Source: Agapetus fuscipes
Taxonomy: Eukaryota > Arthropoda > Insecta > Trichoptera > Glossosomatidae
Direction: 5' to 3'
Assembly (NCBI GenBank): GCA_951799405.1
Contig: OX637340.1
Span: 2,480,001 to 2,544,000, forward strand
Length of the DNA: 64,000 nucleotides
Shown one piece after another: positions 10,000 to 20,296 of this stretch. Each line of letters opens with the position of its first letter. Within the stretch, counting starts at the first letter, position 1. Both the position numbers and the translations under genes were made by a program. The notes under the pieces were generated by a model. The model was not told the DNA's origin, searched no databases, and was given only the letters and a program-made list of their open reading frames with translations.

Positions 10000-10243
10000 T
10001 TAGTCTTAACACAATGTAGATAGTGTAGATTTGCCAATTGACGCAACTGAAATGTGAAGACATGCTGTGCATGTAAAGACACACCACACCCCGATGTCAT
10101 GCTTGACGGCAGTTCCAGGGTGTGGCAAGATGCAGAGGGGGGTTTTTAGTGAGTAAAAATCTCACATATCCTGCCGGCGGAAACAATGGCAGGAATCTTT
10201 TGAAGATTTTCCCCTCTCAATGGAAAAAAAAAAAAAAAAAAAA

Positions 10244-10366
10244 GCCTTACAGCAACTGGGTCTTGTTTGAGAATCGGCGCTTTCTACAACGACGACCAAG
10301 CTCGCAGAGGACTCTCGAGGTGTGATACACACAAAAATAGCGCTCACCAAATAAATTATTATATTG
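10244..10366 (+). mobile_element. SINE-B, 3' part after the R1 element
   Basis: Resumes with the duplicated GCCTTACAGCAACTGG and continues GGTCTTGTTTGAGAATCGGC to CACCAAATAAATTATTATA. Together with 6206-6395 it makes one nearly complete SINE-B. Confidence 0.9.
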
Positions 10367-10549
10367 TCACCCCCATTTCAGGGAAGGTCAGCAAGAGTTG
10401 CAGGGCTTATGGTCATTTGAGATTGGGTTTTTATATTGTAGGTCCACATACGGCATGTGTGAGCGTGAAATTATGCGTGTCTGCTTGTGGGAATGCATTT
10501 AATATGAATCTCAAATGATACAAGTCTTTGCAACTTAGATTTATTTATT
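10367..10549 (+). repeat. Family A, 5'-truncated copy
   Basis: Starts at CACCCCCATTTCAGGGAAGG and ends near CTTTGCAACTTAGATT, directly abutting the SINE-B 3' end. Confidence 0.8.
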
Positions 10550-11451
10550 TATATCATGTACAGCTCATCTTTGCGTCGGATGCGCAATTGTTCCCCATCT
10601 CTCACGGGCCCACAGATTCTTGATACACCTTGAATAATATTTTGTAGTTGTTGACAGTGACGTCACAAACTTTTCTGACGTCATAGATGTCGAGACGTAC
10701 GACAAACATCTCGAAACTCACTTTGAACAATTCGAGTAGAGATGCATGCCTTGAATACGCAAAGACGTGATAATTTTCGACTAATTAAACATACGCTAGA
10801 CTGGCCATTGTGAAATATGCCATTAGCATAAGTTTCTAGAGAAAAAATACTATTTTGCATATCGAGATTCTGTCCTTTAAAGAGAGTCTACGTTTACGGA
10901 TATCAAGTCATAATACGTCACAGTTTTTAGAATTACTCTTTGTTTATCGCTGACCGCTTAAACCATACACGTGTTCGATTATGGTTATTTTAACTTGCGA
11001 CCATGCTTGCCCTCAAACAAGCACTTCTGTGTAAAAAACCAAAATAAATTCAAAACTCCGGTCTAAAATGGAGTTTCTTGATTTTTTTTCGCTTAACGTG
11101 TAGTGCTCATCGTTGTGCATACAACTGTGCTATTTTTTTGTTTAAAGAACTTGTGTAAATAACTTTAAAAAGTGTTTTAATTTTTTTGGTGTTTTAATTC
11201 AACTTTTTTGTGAACGCTGACTTTTTGGCTGGTCCTAAAAATTTTATTTTTGTTTTATCGTGTGCGGACAAACATTCTCTACAATAAAGTCAGTGAGACA
11301 ACCCCTCCCGGACCTCTGGTTCGGGAGTTATAGTCAAAAAACTGTTTTTCATACATTTTTTTTTTCAAAATTATTTCACACTTAATTCTACCCACGGCGT
11401 AAATTACAAACAATAAACAAAACATCTTCTTCTACTTCTATTGTTTCAAGA
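10550..11451. other. Unassigned; part is probably the 5' UTR of the next LINE
   Basis: No ORF of note. The LINE at 11494-16810 should have a 5' UTR here, but I cannot find its left boundary or target duplication. Two TGACGTCA-like sites occur near 10660-10685. Confidence 0.35.
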
Positions 11452-12672
11452 TTGGAGTGTCAAAACTTTGTTTGCTGTCCTTTTGTTTACATCATGCATC
11501 GTACGCCTCGTACGCCTCCTTCCTCCCAGAGGATGGACAGGGCCAGGACTTCAAGATCACTGTCCCCGGTAGTTTCTCCGAGGGACCACACTCCTCCGCC
11601 TTCGGCTGCTGACCAGATTGGCATTTTGTGCCAGCAAATCAAGAGAAAAGCCAAGTCCAAGGACATTTCAGATTGGGCTACGCAGATCGAGAGGTTAACA
11701 AAGGGACTTGAAGATGGCCTTCAACCAACAGCTAATACGGCAGCTGTACCCGCACAGACGGATTGCTTCCAAGTGCTGTACGGTCAGATTGCCAGGCTGA
11801 CTGAAAAAATTGATCGTTTAACGCAGAACAGCAAAACTCCCGCTACAACAACAATGCCGTTTACATATGCAAATATAGCATCCAAGCCTCTGGCTCAGCC
11901 CAAGACCGTACACACGGTGATTGTGTCCTCGCTTGATGAGAAACAATCCTCAAATGAGATCAAAGCTGCCATAAGGAATCAAGTTAATCCATCGGAGCTC
12001 AAAGTTGGGGTATCTGCACTGGTGAGCGCCAAGGACAGAAAGGTACTGATCAAGTGTCCAACTCACAATGATGCTGATAAAATTATAAAAGCGCTTCCTG
12101 GCCTCACTAAGGGTAATCTGGTGGCGCAAGAGGGAAAACGAAGACAACCAACTGTCATCCTCAAGGGTGTTGAAGAGGAAACGAAGGACGAAAACATAGT
12201 TGACATGATCCTGCAACAGAACGACGCAATTTTTGAGGCTGCAAACAGCGAGCAAGACTCCATAAAGATGGTACGTGCTTTCAAAAACAGAAAAAACGAA
12301 CGCCTTAGAAACGTCATTCTTACTGTCAGCAAGGAAGTCAGAGCCGCGATGCTTGGCAAGGAGCGTATCAGCATTGGGTACCAGAGGGTCCATGTGGAGG
12401 ACACTTGCCCCATCATGCAGTGTTTCAAATGCCTGGGATACGGGCACTCTGCAGCCAGATGCAACGAGCAGAAAGATCGATGTCTTCATTGTGCCGGAGA
12501 GCACAAATCATCAACTTGCTCTCTCAAGACCAAAGAAGAAGACCACAAATGCTGGAACTGCTTCAAGATGAACAAGGGCAGAGCAGAGGCTGTGAAACAC
12601 AGAGCCAACGATCGAGAATGCCCATACCGCCAGATAATTATGCAGCGCTCACTGGAAAAAACCGACCTCTAA
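11452..12672 (+). CDS. Jockey/I-like LINE ORF1 (gag-like, zinc knuckles)
   Basis: Open frame of 406 codons. The likely start is the second ATG at 11494 (MHRTPRTPPSSQR), since the first 14 residues look like leader. The N-terminal part is Ser/Pro/Arg-rich; a central region of about 200 residues would match the esterase- or RRM-like gag core of such LINEs, though I see no diagnostic motif. The C-terminal cysteine cluster begins CFKCLGYGHSAARC near 12421, then CLHCAGEHKSSTC, then CWNC with later H and C. Knuckles imply nucleic-acid binding in an RNP. It ends LEKTDL; ORF2 overlaps it in another frame. No disabling change seen. Confidence 0.88.
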   Translation: MECQNFVCCPFVYIMHRTPRTPPSSQRMDRARTSRSLSPVVSPRDHTPPPSAADQIGILCQQIKRKAKSKDISDWATQIERLTKGLEDGLQPTANTAAVPAQTDCFQVLYGQIARLTEKIDRLTQNSKTPATTTMPFTYANIASKPLAQPKTVHTVIVSSLDEKQSSNEIKAAIRNQVNPSELKVGVSALVSAKDRKVLIKCPTHNDADKIIKALPGLTKGNLVAQEGKRRQPTVILKGVEEETKDENIVDMILQQNDAIFEAANSEQDSIKMVRAFKNRKNERLRNVILTVSKEVRAAMLGKERISIGYQRVHVEDTCPIMQCFKCLGYGHSAARCNEQKDRCLHCAGEHKSSTCSLKTKEEDHKCWNCFKMNKGRAEAVKHRANDRECPYRQIIMQRSLEKTDL

Positions 12673-14298
12673 TGGATGGATCAACTATGGATGATTCGCA
12701 TGTTCTGACTACTTTGGAAGACGACATCGATGCATTTACAATTTCGGAACAATATTTATGTGACCTAGAACAATGTCCCTCCTTTATCCCTTCTACTGCA
12801 AAATCACTAAAAATAATTACACAGAACATACGTAGCATAAACCGTAATATGGCCGGTTTCCTTACGGTATTGCAAAGAACAGGAATTGAGTGGGACGTAA
12901 TAATTTTAACAGAATGCTGGCTATCACACGTAGCCAACGTTCCATGTGTAAATGGATATAATCATTATTCAACATCCAGAAATTATAGTCAAAATGAAGG
13001 CGTGGTTGTATATGTAAGGAGGACTATTGAAAGCTTGGTTACCGAACCCAAGCTCATAAACTCTAACTGCCTCTCTATAAAAATTAGTAAAAACACTGTT
13101 CTATTCGCGATCTATCGTCCACCTTCTCGACCAGACTTGACAGACTTCCTTGCATCTTTAGGTACATTGCTAGAAGCCCATAATCATTTTCAGAATGTAG
13201 TCTTGTGCGGAGACCTGAACATAGACCTAATCAACCCTATCTCTAACCAATACACTTCCAACTACTTAGATCTTCTAGCATTTCACGGTATACTGCCAGC
13301 CCATTCCTTACCAACTCACACAAAAACCTGCCTAGACCACGTTATGTTAAAAACCAAGCTTACATCTTTGGTTTTGGTTGCAAACTCTACTTTAACAGAC
13401 CATTATACAGTCATGCTTTCCATGAATGACCATAACACCAAATCTAACAAATATGTTGATAACAGTTATACTAAATTAGATTACGCTGGTTTGCAATCAC
13501 ATTTACAAAATTTAGATTTTTCACCTATTTACAAAGAGGAGGACGTAAACGCTGCCACTACAAAGTTTGTCTGTCTATTACAATTTGCCTTAAATTCAAA
13601 TACCCAAACCAAACGCATATCTAACCGAAAAGCAATTGTAAAACCTTGGATAACACCTGGCTTACTGCGCTGCATGATCAACAGAGATAATTTGCACAAA
13701 AAATGTAAAAAAAATCCAATAGACGACATAGCTAAAATAACCTACAAAAGATACCGGAACTTTTGCAACAAAATACTTAAAAAGGTAAAAACAGAATACG
13801 ACAGGAATGAAATCGAAAAAGCTTCATCAAATAATAAGAAGCTTTGGAATGTTATTAATACAGTAACAAATAGAAATAAACCGAAACACTCATCTACAGA
13901 ATTATTAACTCCAGCCCAAACTATTAACAATATTAATAGTTTCTTTTCAAACATAGGCAAGATATTGGCTGAAAAAATAAATCCGAGTTCTCAAACATCC
14001 AACGCTTGTTCCCTATCACCTTCAAAGTCTATGTACATGTTGCCAACTAACGAAAAAGAAATTGCATCATTGCTTCTTTCCTTAAAACCCTCTTGTGCAG
14101 TCGGTTGGGATAATATTCCCTCTCGACTAATAATTGAACATAAAAATATTTTGATCCCTCCTCTTACCCATATTTGTAATCTCTCTCTGTCAACGGGTAT
14201 ATTCCCTAACGCCTTCAAAAGATCTATTATTCATCCGATATTCAAGAGTGGAGATAAAACACTAATTACCAACTATAGGCCAATTTCAGTCTTGCCTT
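12618..14298 (+). pseudogene. LINE ORF2, 5' part: endonuclease and RT start
   Basis: The frame is open from 12405, overlapping ORF1; plausible starts are ATGs at 12618 or 12672. APE-type endonuclease: TQNIRSINRN near 12820, LTECWLS, a GDLNID motif near 13210, CLDHVM and a TDHY (SDH-like) motif near 13400. The RT N-terminus follows: GWDNIPSRLI and HPIFKSGDK, then NYRPISVLP where the frame is broken by the TRIM at 14299. The protein would stop a few residues into the LTR. The frame resumes at 15264 with LSKILERL. Confidence 0.9.
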
Positions 14299-14462
14299 TG
14301 TAGTGATTCTGTACCTAACAGGGCTGTTAAATTTTGAATTTTAGAATGCTGCTTCTTTTGTTCCCAAAAACAATAGCTTGGAAAAAACAATAAAATTTGC
14401 GTGTAAGAAAAGGGCATGCAAGAGTTTTATTTAATAACACCCAACACTCAAAGACCTTTACA
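14299..14462 (+). repeat. 5' LTR of the TRIM
   Basis: 164 bp, TGTAGTGATTC at the start and GACCTTTACA at the end. No difference from the 3' LTR was found by eye. AATAAAATTT near 14389 could serve as poly(A) signal. Confidence 0.93.
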
Positions 14463-14480
14463 TTGGTGACCCCGACTTGG
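14463..14480 (+). promoter_or_regulatory. Primer-binding site of the TRIM
   Basis: TTGGTGACCCCGACTTGG directly follows the LTR. TGG at its start would pair with the CCA end of a tRNA; I could not name the tRNA. Confidence 0.65.
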
Positions 14481-14589
14481 AAAAACAGTTAAAAAGGGTG
14501 TTATTCCAATTAAATTGTGTTCCAACCAAGTGTCAACAAGTTTTCACCAAAAATAGTGTTTGAAAACCATTTTGTCAAAAAAAAAAAAA

Positions 14590-15019
14590 TGGCGACCGGC
14601 GAAAATCCGACCACACACGTGCATTGCGGTTAGCGTCAAGCTAGCTCCTTTCTGGAAGGAGAATGCCGCGTTGTGGATTCTCCGAGCGGAAACACAATTC
14701 CGCCAGGCCAATTCCGCCTGTGGACATAACAAAATTTGGCCACTTGGTAATGAGTCTGGATGATGCAACGCTCACGATTGTAGCTGATATTGTAACAGCA
14801 ACCACCATGATGCAACCAGCAGCAACCCGCCGAACTACGGAACAACAACTGCTGCAACAAGCAGCAACCACCGAACAACGGCACAGCAAACACTGCTGCA
14901 ACAAGCAGCAACCACCGAACAACGGCACAGCAAACACTGCTGCAACAAGCAGCAACCACCGAACAACCACTACAACAAGATCGGGCCGAAAAGTACACTT
15001 TCCAGACAGATTCTACTAA
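14590..15019 (+). pseudogene. TRIM interior: gag start joined to a pol tail
   Basis: In one frame the interior shows VSVKLAPFWKENAALW and RAETQFRQA, like the start of Ty3/gypsy gag capsid regions; the match continues in another frame as TKFGHLVMSLDDATLTIVADI, so there is a frameshift. The segment ends TRSGRKVHFPDRFY and a stop, a sequence typical of the C-terminus of gypsy pol. Most of gag and all of protease, RT and integrase are absent. This is a deletion derivative, read as such by inference from family knowledge. Confidence 0.65.
14849..14975 (+). repeat. 44-bp tandem repeat inside the TRIM
   Basis: About three copies of a 44-bp unit starting CTGCTGCAACAAGCAGCAAC at 14849, 14893 and 14937. 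It lies between the gag-like and pol-like parts. Confidence 0.85.
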
Positions 15020-15080
15020 AAACCTAAGAGAAGTCAAAATTCACCGATCACCACTTTCATCGCATCTGCCCTTGGCAAAT

Positions 15081-15095
15081 GCTGGAGGGGACCTC
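15081..15095 (+). promoter_or_regulatory. Polypurine tract of the TRIM
   Basis: GCTGGAGGGGACCTC directly precedes the 3' LTR; the GGAGGGGA core would prime plus-strand DNA synthesis. Confidence 0.6.
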
Positions 15096-15259
15096 TGTAG
15101 TGATTCTGTACCTAACAGGGCTGTTAAATTTTGAATTTTAGAATGCTGCTTCTTTTGTTCCCAAAAACAATAGCTTGGAAAAAACAATAAAATTTGCGTG
15201 TAAGAAAAGGGCATGCAAGAGTTTTATTTAATAACACCCAACACTCAAAGACCTTTACA
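15096..15259 (+). repeat. 3' LTR of the TRIM
   Basis: 164 bp, identical to the 5' LTR by eye, followed by the CCTT duplication at 15260-15263. Confidence 0.93.
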
Positions 15260-15263
15260 CCTT

Positions 15264-16576
15264 CCTTATCCAAAATTTTAGAACGCTTAATTAACAATAG
15301 ACTTATAAATTACCTTGAATCCAATAAACTTCTCTCTATGAATCAATACGGATTCCGACATGGCCTATCCACCGCTCATGCTGTTCACGATCTCACCGAC
15401 TATTTCGTTGAAAATTTAGACAACAGAAACAAATCCCTGGCAGTTTTCCTGGACCTAACTAAAGCCTTTGATACGGTCTCGATCCCATTACTTCTCAGTA
15501 AAATGAATCGTTTGGGAATTCGGGGCAGACAGCTGGATCTCCTCAGAGATTATCTGACAAATCGCACTCAAAGTGTCAAATTAGGCAAAACTATTAGTGA
15601 TGAGCACCCAGTTACATACGGTGTTCCCCAAGGAAGTATACTAGGACCCACTTTATTCCTTATTTATATTAATGAACTTTGCCAGCTCAAAATAGAGAGT
15701 GGGAGAATTATAGCATTTGCAGATGATACTGCACTACTTTTCAGGGCTAATTCATGGCAAGAAGTATATAGATTCGCTCAAACTGGTCTTAATTCTATAT
15801 CAAATTGGTTAAACCAAAACCTGTTAACCCTCAACACGGACAAATCAAAATATTTAGCATTTACCATTAAAAATGGTAGTAGTTCAAATAATTCCCAATA
15901 TCATTTAACGGTCCATTCTTCAGGTTGTTCTACTTCTTATTGTTCGTGTGTTGAACTTCAGAGGGTGAATTCTTATAAATACCTCGGAGTAACCATAGAC
16001 AATAAATTGAGTTTCAAAGAACATCTTGAAGTGCTCACTACTAGAATCAGAAAACTAATGTACATCTTTAAGACAATGAGAAACATCGCAACCCCTAATA
16101 TTACTAGAACAGTTTACTTCTCCCTTTGTCAATCACTAATTGTATACTGTATTTCTGTCTGGGGTGGAACTAATAAATCAAATGTTATAAAAATTGAAAG
16201 ATCTCAAAGGGCCATTCTGAAAGTGATCCACTTTCTACCTTTCCGTTTCCCAACGGTTGAGCTGTACCAGAGGTCTCAAGTCTTAACTGTCAGACAGTTA
16301 TATATTTTGCAGACGATTCTTAAACAACACAAGCTATTTCCTTTTGATCGTTCTACAACCCTGTCGAGGCGAAGTGGCATGTGTCCTAGAAACACAGTCT
16401 CAACATCGTTTGCACAAAGATTTTTTCACTTTCGGGGTCCATTTTTATACAACAGGATTGATAGTAAGGTGGATGTTTACTCTTTGACAAAGCTGGAATG
16501 CAAAAGGAAGGTGGCATCCTGGTTACAAGACCTTGATTATGCCGCTACAGAATCCCTCTTGGAGGTTGTGGGTTGA
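15264..16576 (+). pseudogene. LINE ORF2, 3' part: RT core and C-terminus
   Basis: Continues the broken frame with LSKILERLINNRL. RT motifs in order: NQYGFRHGLSTAHA, FLDLTKAFDTVS, YGVPQGSILGPTLF and AFADDTALLF. The thumb/C-terminal part contains KYLGVTIDNKLSFKEH and ends ESLLEVVG, then a stop. Joining this piece to 12618-14298 after removing the LTR element and one CCTT copy would leave one continuous frame of about 997 codons, so the TRIM is the only visible lesion. No C-terminal zinc knuckle is seen. Confidence 0.9.
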
Positions 16577-16652
16577 AAATGAGTGCACACACTCACACAC
16601 ACACACACAAATACACACATACACGCAAACACACACACGCACACAGAGTGAC
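16575..16652. repeat. CA-rich microsatellite in LINE 3' UTR
   Basis: Imperfect (CA)n run starting just after the ORF2 stop. Confidence 0.85.
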
Positions 16653-16780
16653 TGGAGACCTATAAGAACAGGCAAGACCTAGTTTAGGCTCCAGCCCTCC
16701 AAAATAAAGTTTGTTCAATATATAGTTCAAAATGTACTTCTTTTATTACATAATTGTATTGTATTTATCTATAGAAATAA

Positions 16781-16810
16781 ATTATTATTATTATTATTAT
16801 TATTATTATT
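16781..16810 (+). repeat. (ATT)n tail of the LINE
   Basis: About ten ATT units closing the LINE 3' UTR, taken as its 3' tail. Confidence 0.75.
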
Positions 16811-17729
16811 GTTGTATTGTTTTTTTTTTCCATTTCCATATTTACATATTTTGATGTTTTATTTTTTTCCAGAATTGTAGAATACACACTGAAAGTACAA
16901 GATAAGCAAAATATTAAGTTGAGATTCACTGATTTTTTTCAAGAAATAATTGAAATCGAACCCTATAAAAAACACACACACACACAAATTGAATTATCAT
17001 AATTATGTAAGGACAAAGTCAATAAAAACTTGTGTGAGGTATGAGAAAAAAACCCATTTACAGTTTACATGAAATTCATTTGAGTATGAAGTATAATATT
17101 ACTAAATGTGACATTAAATTGGAATCGTCATATTATTGGAAACGTTTTTCTTTACTTCTTGAAATATGTATTGGTAAATATTTTTCGTAGCTTTGTTTAG
17201 CTGCTGTTATCTATCCATAAAGCATAAAGTCTGACTATTTACTATATAGATGTTGAAATTATAAACAAAAACATAAAATATATCAAAAACTCCATTTGAA
17301 AAAACTACCTATTTTAGTTTTATGGTTTCCAAAATGATCATTGTGCCAGATTTTCCATCATCGGTAAATATTACACATTTTGAATGGGAAAAACCTATAA
17401 TATCGATTGGTATTTAGACAAAAAGTACTTCTAAATATGTTACAAGTTGACCTCTTGATTTGGAATCCAAAAATATATGTTTGATAAACTTCAAAGCTGT
17501 CAATTAATTGAAAATTGTAATTATATCGAATATAATAACAATCATTTGATATTAGTTATGAACGACAAAATAATACTGCATATTTATAAAGCTTGCCTTA
17601 CGTCGGACCGTTGCATCATTTCAACATTTCTTTTAACCTCGCTTCTTCCGCTCTCTGAGAGGGTCATAGATTTTACAGCCATCATAATTTTTTCATGCGT
17701 TTATTTACTCACTATTTATTTTTAGTTTA
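16811..17729. other. AT-rich DNA, no gene seen
   Basis: Low-complexity AT-rich sequence; short ORFs look random. Confidence 0.5.
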
Positions 17730-17852
17730 ACGTTACTAAGCTACACATATAGTGTGACTTCTTGCCTGCGTGTGGCGATTCGGGACCTATTTATTTTTAC
17801 GGGTAAGGGGGCCGGCCTCACACCAACCACTTTCAGTTGAAGTGGGGTTTCA
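17730..17852 (-). repeat. SINE-C body fragment
   Basis: Reverse-strand copy from CTAAGCTACACATATAGTGT to GTTGAAGTGGGG; head absent. Confidence 0.75.
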
Positions 17853-17947
17853 ACACAATATATTCATATTTTTGATTCATTAGCTGAAAAGAGACCGTCA
17901 TAATTGCAAAATATATCTACAAAAAAAATAATTATGTAACTATATTT

Positions 17948-18107
17948 GACCGGTCCTTCGTCTAGTGGTAACGCTTGGGACTCGTTAATGGAAGGATGTG
18001 GGTTCGAATGCCGGCGGAGCACAAACAAATTCATTTAATTTTCAAAAGTTGCTCTTCGCTGGGTTGAAAAAATCATACATTTAAGACACTGGTGATGCAT
18101 GAACATC
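17948..18107 (+). repeat. SINE-B 5' half, tandem copy 1
   Basis: Head with GTCTAGTGGTAACGC and GGTTCGAATGCCGG, body to GCTGGGTTGAAAAA, then a distinctive ACACTGGTGATGCATGAAC end. Confidence 0.8.
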
Positions 18108-18117
18108 AACATTAATT

Positions 18118-18276
18118 CCATCGGTCCTTAGTCTAGTGGTAACGCTTCGGACTCGTAAATGGAAGGATGTGTGTTCAAATCCCGGTGGAGCACCAAAAAA
18201 TCATTTAAATTTCAATATTTCCTCTTCGCTGGGTTGAAAAAAATCATACATTTAAAACACTGGTGATGCGTGAACG
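18118..18276 (+). repeat. SINE-B 5' half, tandem copy 2
   Basis: Same structure and the same ACACTGGTGATGCGTGAAC end as copy 1, about 170 bp downstream. The shared abnormal end implies local tandem duplication, not two insertions. Confidence 0.8.
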
Positions 18277-18558
18277 GCAAAAACAAATTTTATTAAATAA
18301 ATGGAACCATAAAATTTTAAACCAACACGCCAGATTTCCAAAAAAGTTTTATTTTTCTTTTCTACAAGTCCTTTATAACGTAGCGATAGAGCATACTCAA
18401 TTACTTGCTAGTACAACTAAATACTCGTACTTAAGAAATTATTATCAATCACTACATACAAACATATTGTATGTGTGTATTGCATACATGTATATATTGA
18501 CTAACGGTGCCCTGGGTAGTACGAGTACTTCTATATATTTGTATTACATACATACATA

Positions 18559-18987
18559 TCGACGGTTAAAAGGAAGCAGGGCATAAGCGACATTTTAGTC
18601 AAAAAAGAGTTATGAATGCTTAAAATAATGCTACTTAAAATTTTCCGCTCTTTCTAATGCGCTAACTCCCATAGTTCTACGACGATTTTTGTGTTGTGTA
18701 TGTCCAAGCAAACTACTGCGTTTTCGAAGCATGATTTTGGTGTAACCGACAAGATTTTGGTCTTTTTTGTCCTAAAGGCGCTTGTGACATAAAAAAAATT
18801 GTAAAACATCGTAAAACCACATTAATAGGAATGCCTTTATTTTTTTTTATTTTAGAGCTATTTTGATTTTCACAATATGATAAATAACAAAATAGTTATG
18901 CCATTTTTCTGCAATCTCAAACATTAAACTGCTCTCCTGAATAATTTACTTTGTGTCACTTATGCCCTGCTGCCTTTTAACCGTCGA
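18559..18987. mobile_element. Non-autonomous TIR element (about 430 bp)
   Basis: Left end TCGACGGTTAAAAGGAAGCA matches, inverted, TGCTGCCTTTTAACCGTCGA at the right, extending through GGGCATAAG. TA lies on both sides. No transposase. Confidence 0.75.
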
Positions 18988-19755
18988 TATATATATATAT
19001 TATATACCGGCGTTCCGTCCTTATACTCATTCTGAGTCAACTCACGTTTAAACTCAACCACATCGTTTACAAAAAATGCATGTAGGTACAGCAGTACACC
19101 TAATGAGCGTTTAAATTTTGATATGTTTTTCGTAAAGTTGTATACTTGTGGAATCTACTGGGTACCCATATATACCGGCGCTCCTTCCTTATGGCCATTG
19201 CGAGCCAATGGTAGAATCCACAATGAACAGAGAATGCTTGCTGCACATCGGCTCAGTAGGTACAATATACGCTTTTGTTATAATCTGTCAACGTCCGTGT
19301 CCATTAACCCGAATCCATAATATCATCTCTATAAATAGTTATTAGTAAACACTAAATATCCTTGCAAATTGATTGACTTTATGGTCCAGTCAATAGGGGT
19401 TTTTGCCTTGCAAAAGGTGGAGCAAATATGATTTTGACATAATGTTCTTTGAGTATGAGATTCTAATAAAAATCCAAGTTTTCGACCTCAAGGGGCACAG
19501 GCGCAAGCCGCCATCTTGAATTGAAGGTACCAAAATTTGATCTTTTTAACTTAATGACTAAACAGTTGGTTGTGGGACAAAAATATCTATGAAATGTATA
19601 AACAAGATAAAATTATCTATATTTTTGGTTCACATAGTTATTCTGTAAGTTTTATTAATAAAAAGTTACAAGCGCTGAAAATATATAAAAAATACAAAAA
19701 TCATTGTTATAATTATTCATTTTTAGTCGGGTATTCGTAACAATTAATTCACATT
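18988..19755. other. Unassigned, with a weak internal duplication
   Basis: A (TA)n run, then two related stretches starting TATACCGGCG at about 19002 and 19172. No gene recognised. Confidence 0.4.
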
Positions 19756-19876
19756 ATTCCTTGACTTATAGGTTGGTATGAGGCTGACCATCCATACTGT
19801 AAATATTGTTCACTTTGACAATGTCACCCCTGTGTCAGGGAAGGTCGACAAAAAAAGTTAGAGGGTTTATGGTATA
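19756..19876 (+). repeat. Family A, 5' half only
   Basis: From TTCCTTGACTTATAGGTTGG to AGGGTTTATGGTA; the 3' half is missing and a SINE-B fragment follows. Confidence 0.75.
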
Positions 19877-19892
19877 CATACATATATTTTCT

Positions 19893-19963
19893 TGTGCTTG
19901 AACCCACAACCTTCCATTCACGAGTCAGAAGTGTTAACCACTAGACTACGGCCCGGTCTCTAA
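19893..19963 (-). repeat. SINE-B head fragment
   Basis: Reverse-strand TTGAACCCACAACCTTCCAT to ACTAGACTACGGCCCGGTC; head only. Confidence 0.75.
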
Positions 19964-20238
19964 TCTCTTTGTGTGAATAACACCGTAAATGTTCACGTTA
20001 ATGTGGATACAAAACAATTTAAGGCATTTTCATAGACAATGCATTCAGTGAGACATCATCGGCAGTAAAATTTTCAACATGACCGCGGTAGGTACAGTAA
20101 GGAAATATTTTATTATATTTTAGTATTGTGCAAGCGGAAATGTTATGGCGCGAAAATTGTTATCTAACAGAAAAAAAGTTCAATACGAATTTATGTGGAG
20201 GCATAAATTGTAAACAATGCCAACCTTATATTTATAGG

Positions 20239-20270
20239 TGTATAGAATCAAAGGCAAGAATCTAGGATGT
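20239..20270. repeat. MITE-D half copy
   Basis: GTATAGAATCAAAGGCAAGA followed by ATCTAGGAT matches one MITE-D arm; no partner arm found. Confidence 0.55.
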
Positions 20271-20296
20271 TTTAGTTTGAAAATGAGATTGTTTCT

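Larger units (their letters stand above)
6396..10243 (+). mobile_element. R1-clade non-LTR retrotransposon, 5'-truncated (3848 bp)
   Basis: Bounded by 16-bp target duplications and ending in a 20-base poly(A) (10224-10243). It carries the C-terminal part of ORF1 (gag) and a complete ORF2, with about 220 bp of 3' UTR. The left end starts inside gag, the usual 5' truncation from target-primed reverse transcription. R1 itself inserts in 28S rDNA; this copy sits in a SINE, so it is either a relative with another target or an off-target insertion. The exact duplication and open ORF2 suggest a young insertion. Confidence 0.92.
14299..15259 (+). mobile_element. TRIM: short non-autonomous LTR retrotransposon (961 bp)
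   Basis: Identical 164-bp LTRs at 14299-14462 and 15096-15259, each starting TG and ending CA. Flanked by a 4-bp duplication CCTT (14295-14298 and 15260-15263). A primer-binding-like TGGTGACCCCGACTTGG starts one base after the 5' LTR (14464), and a purine tract GGAGGGGA lies just before the 3' LTR. The 633-bp interior has no complete gene. Identical LTRs and the exact host duplication point to a recent insertion that inactivated LINE ORF2. It must have been mobilised by another Ty3/gypsy-like element. Confidence 0.93.
11494..16810 (+). mobile_element. Jockey/I-like non-LTR retrotransposon carrying a TRIM insertion
   Basis: ORF1, ORF2 and a 3' UTR with a CA-rich stretch (16575-16652), ending in an (ATT)n tail at 16781-16810. 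Trinucleotide tails of this kind are known from I-type elements, but the RT motifs are also Jockey-like, so the clade is left open. Without the LTR insertion both ORFs would be open. The left boundary is not determined. Confidence 0.85.
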
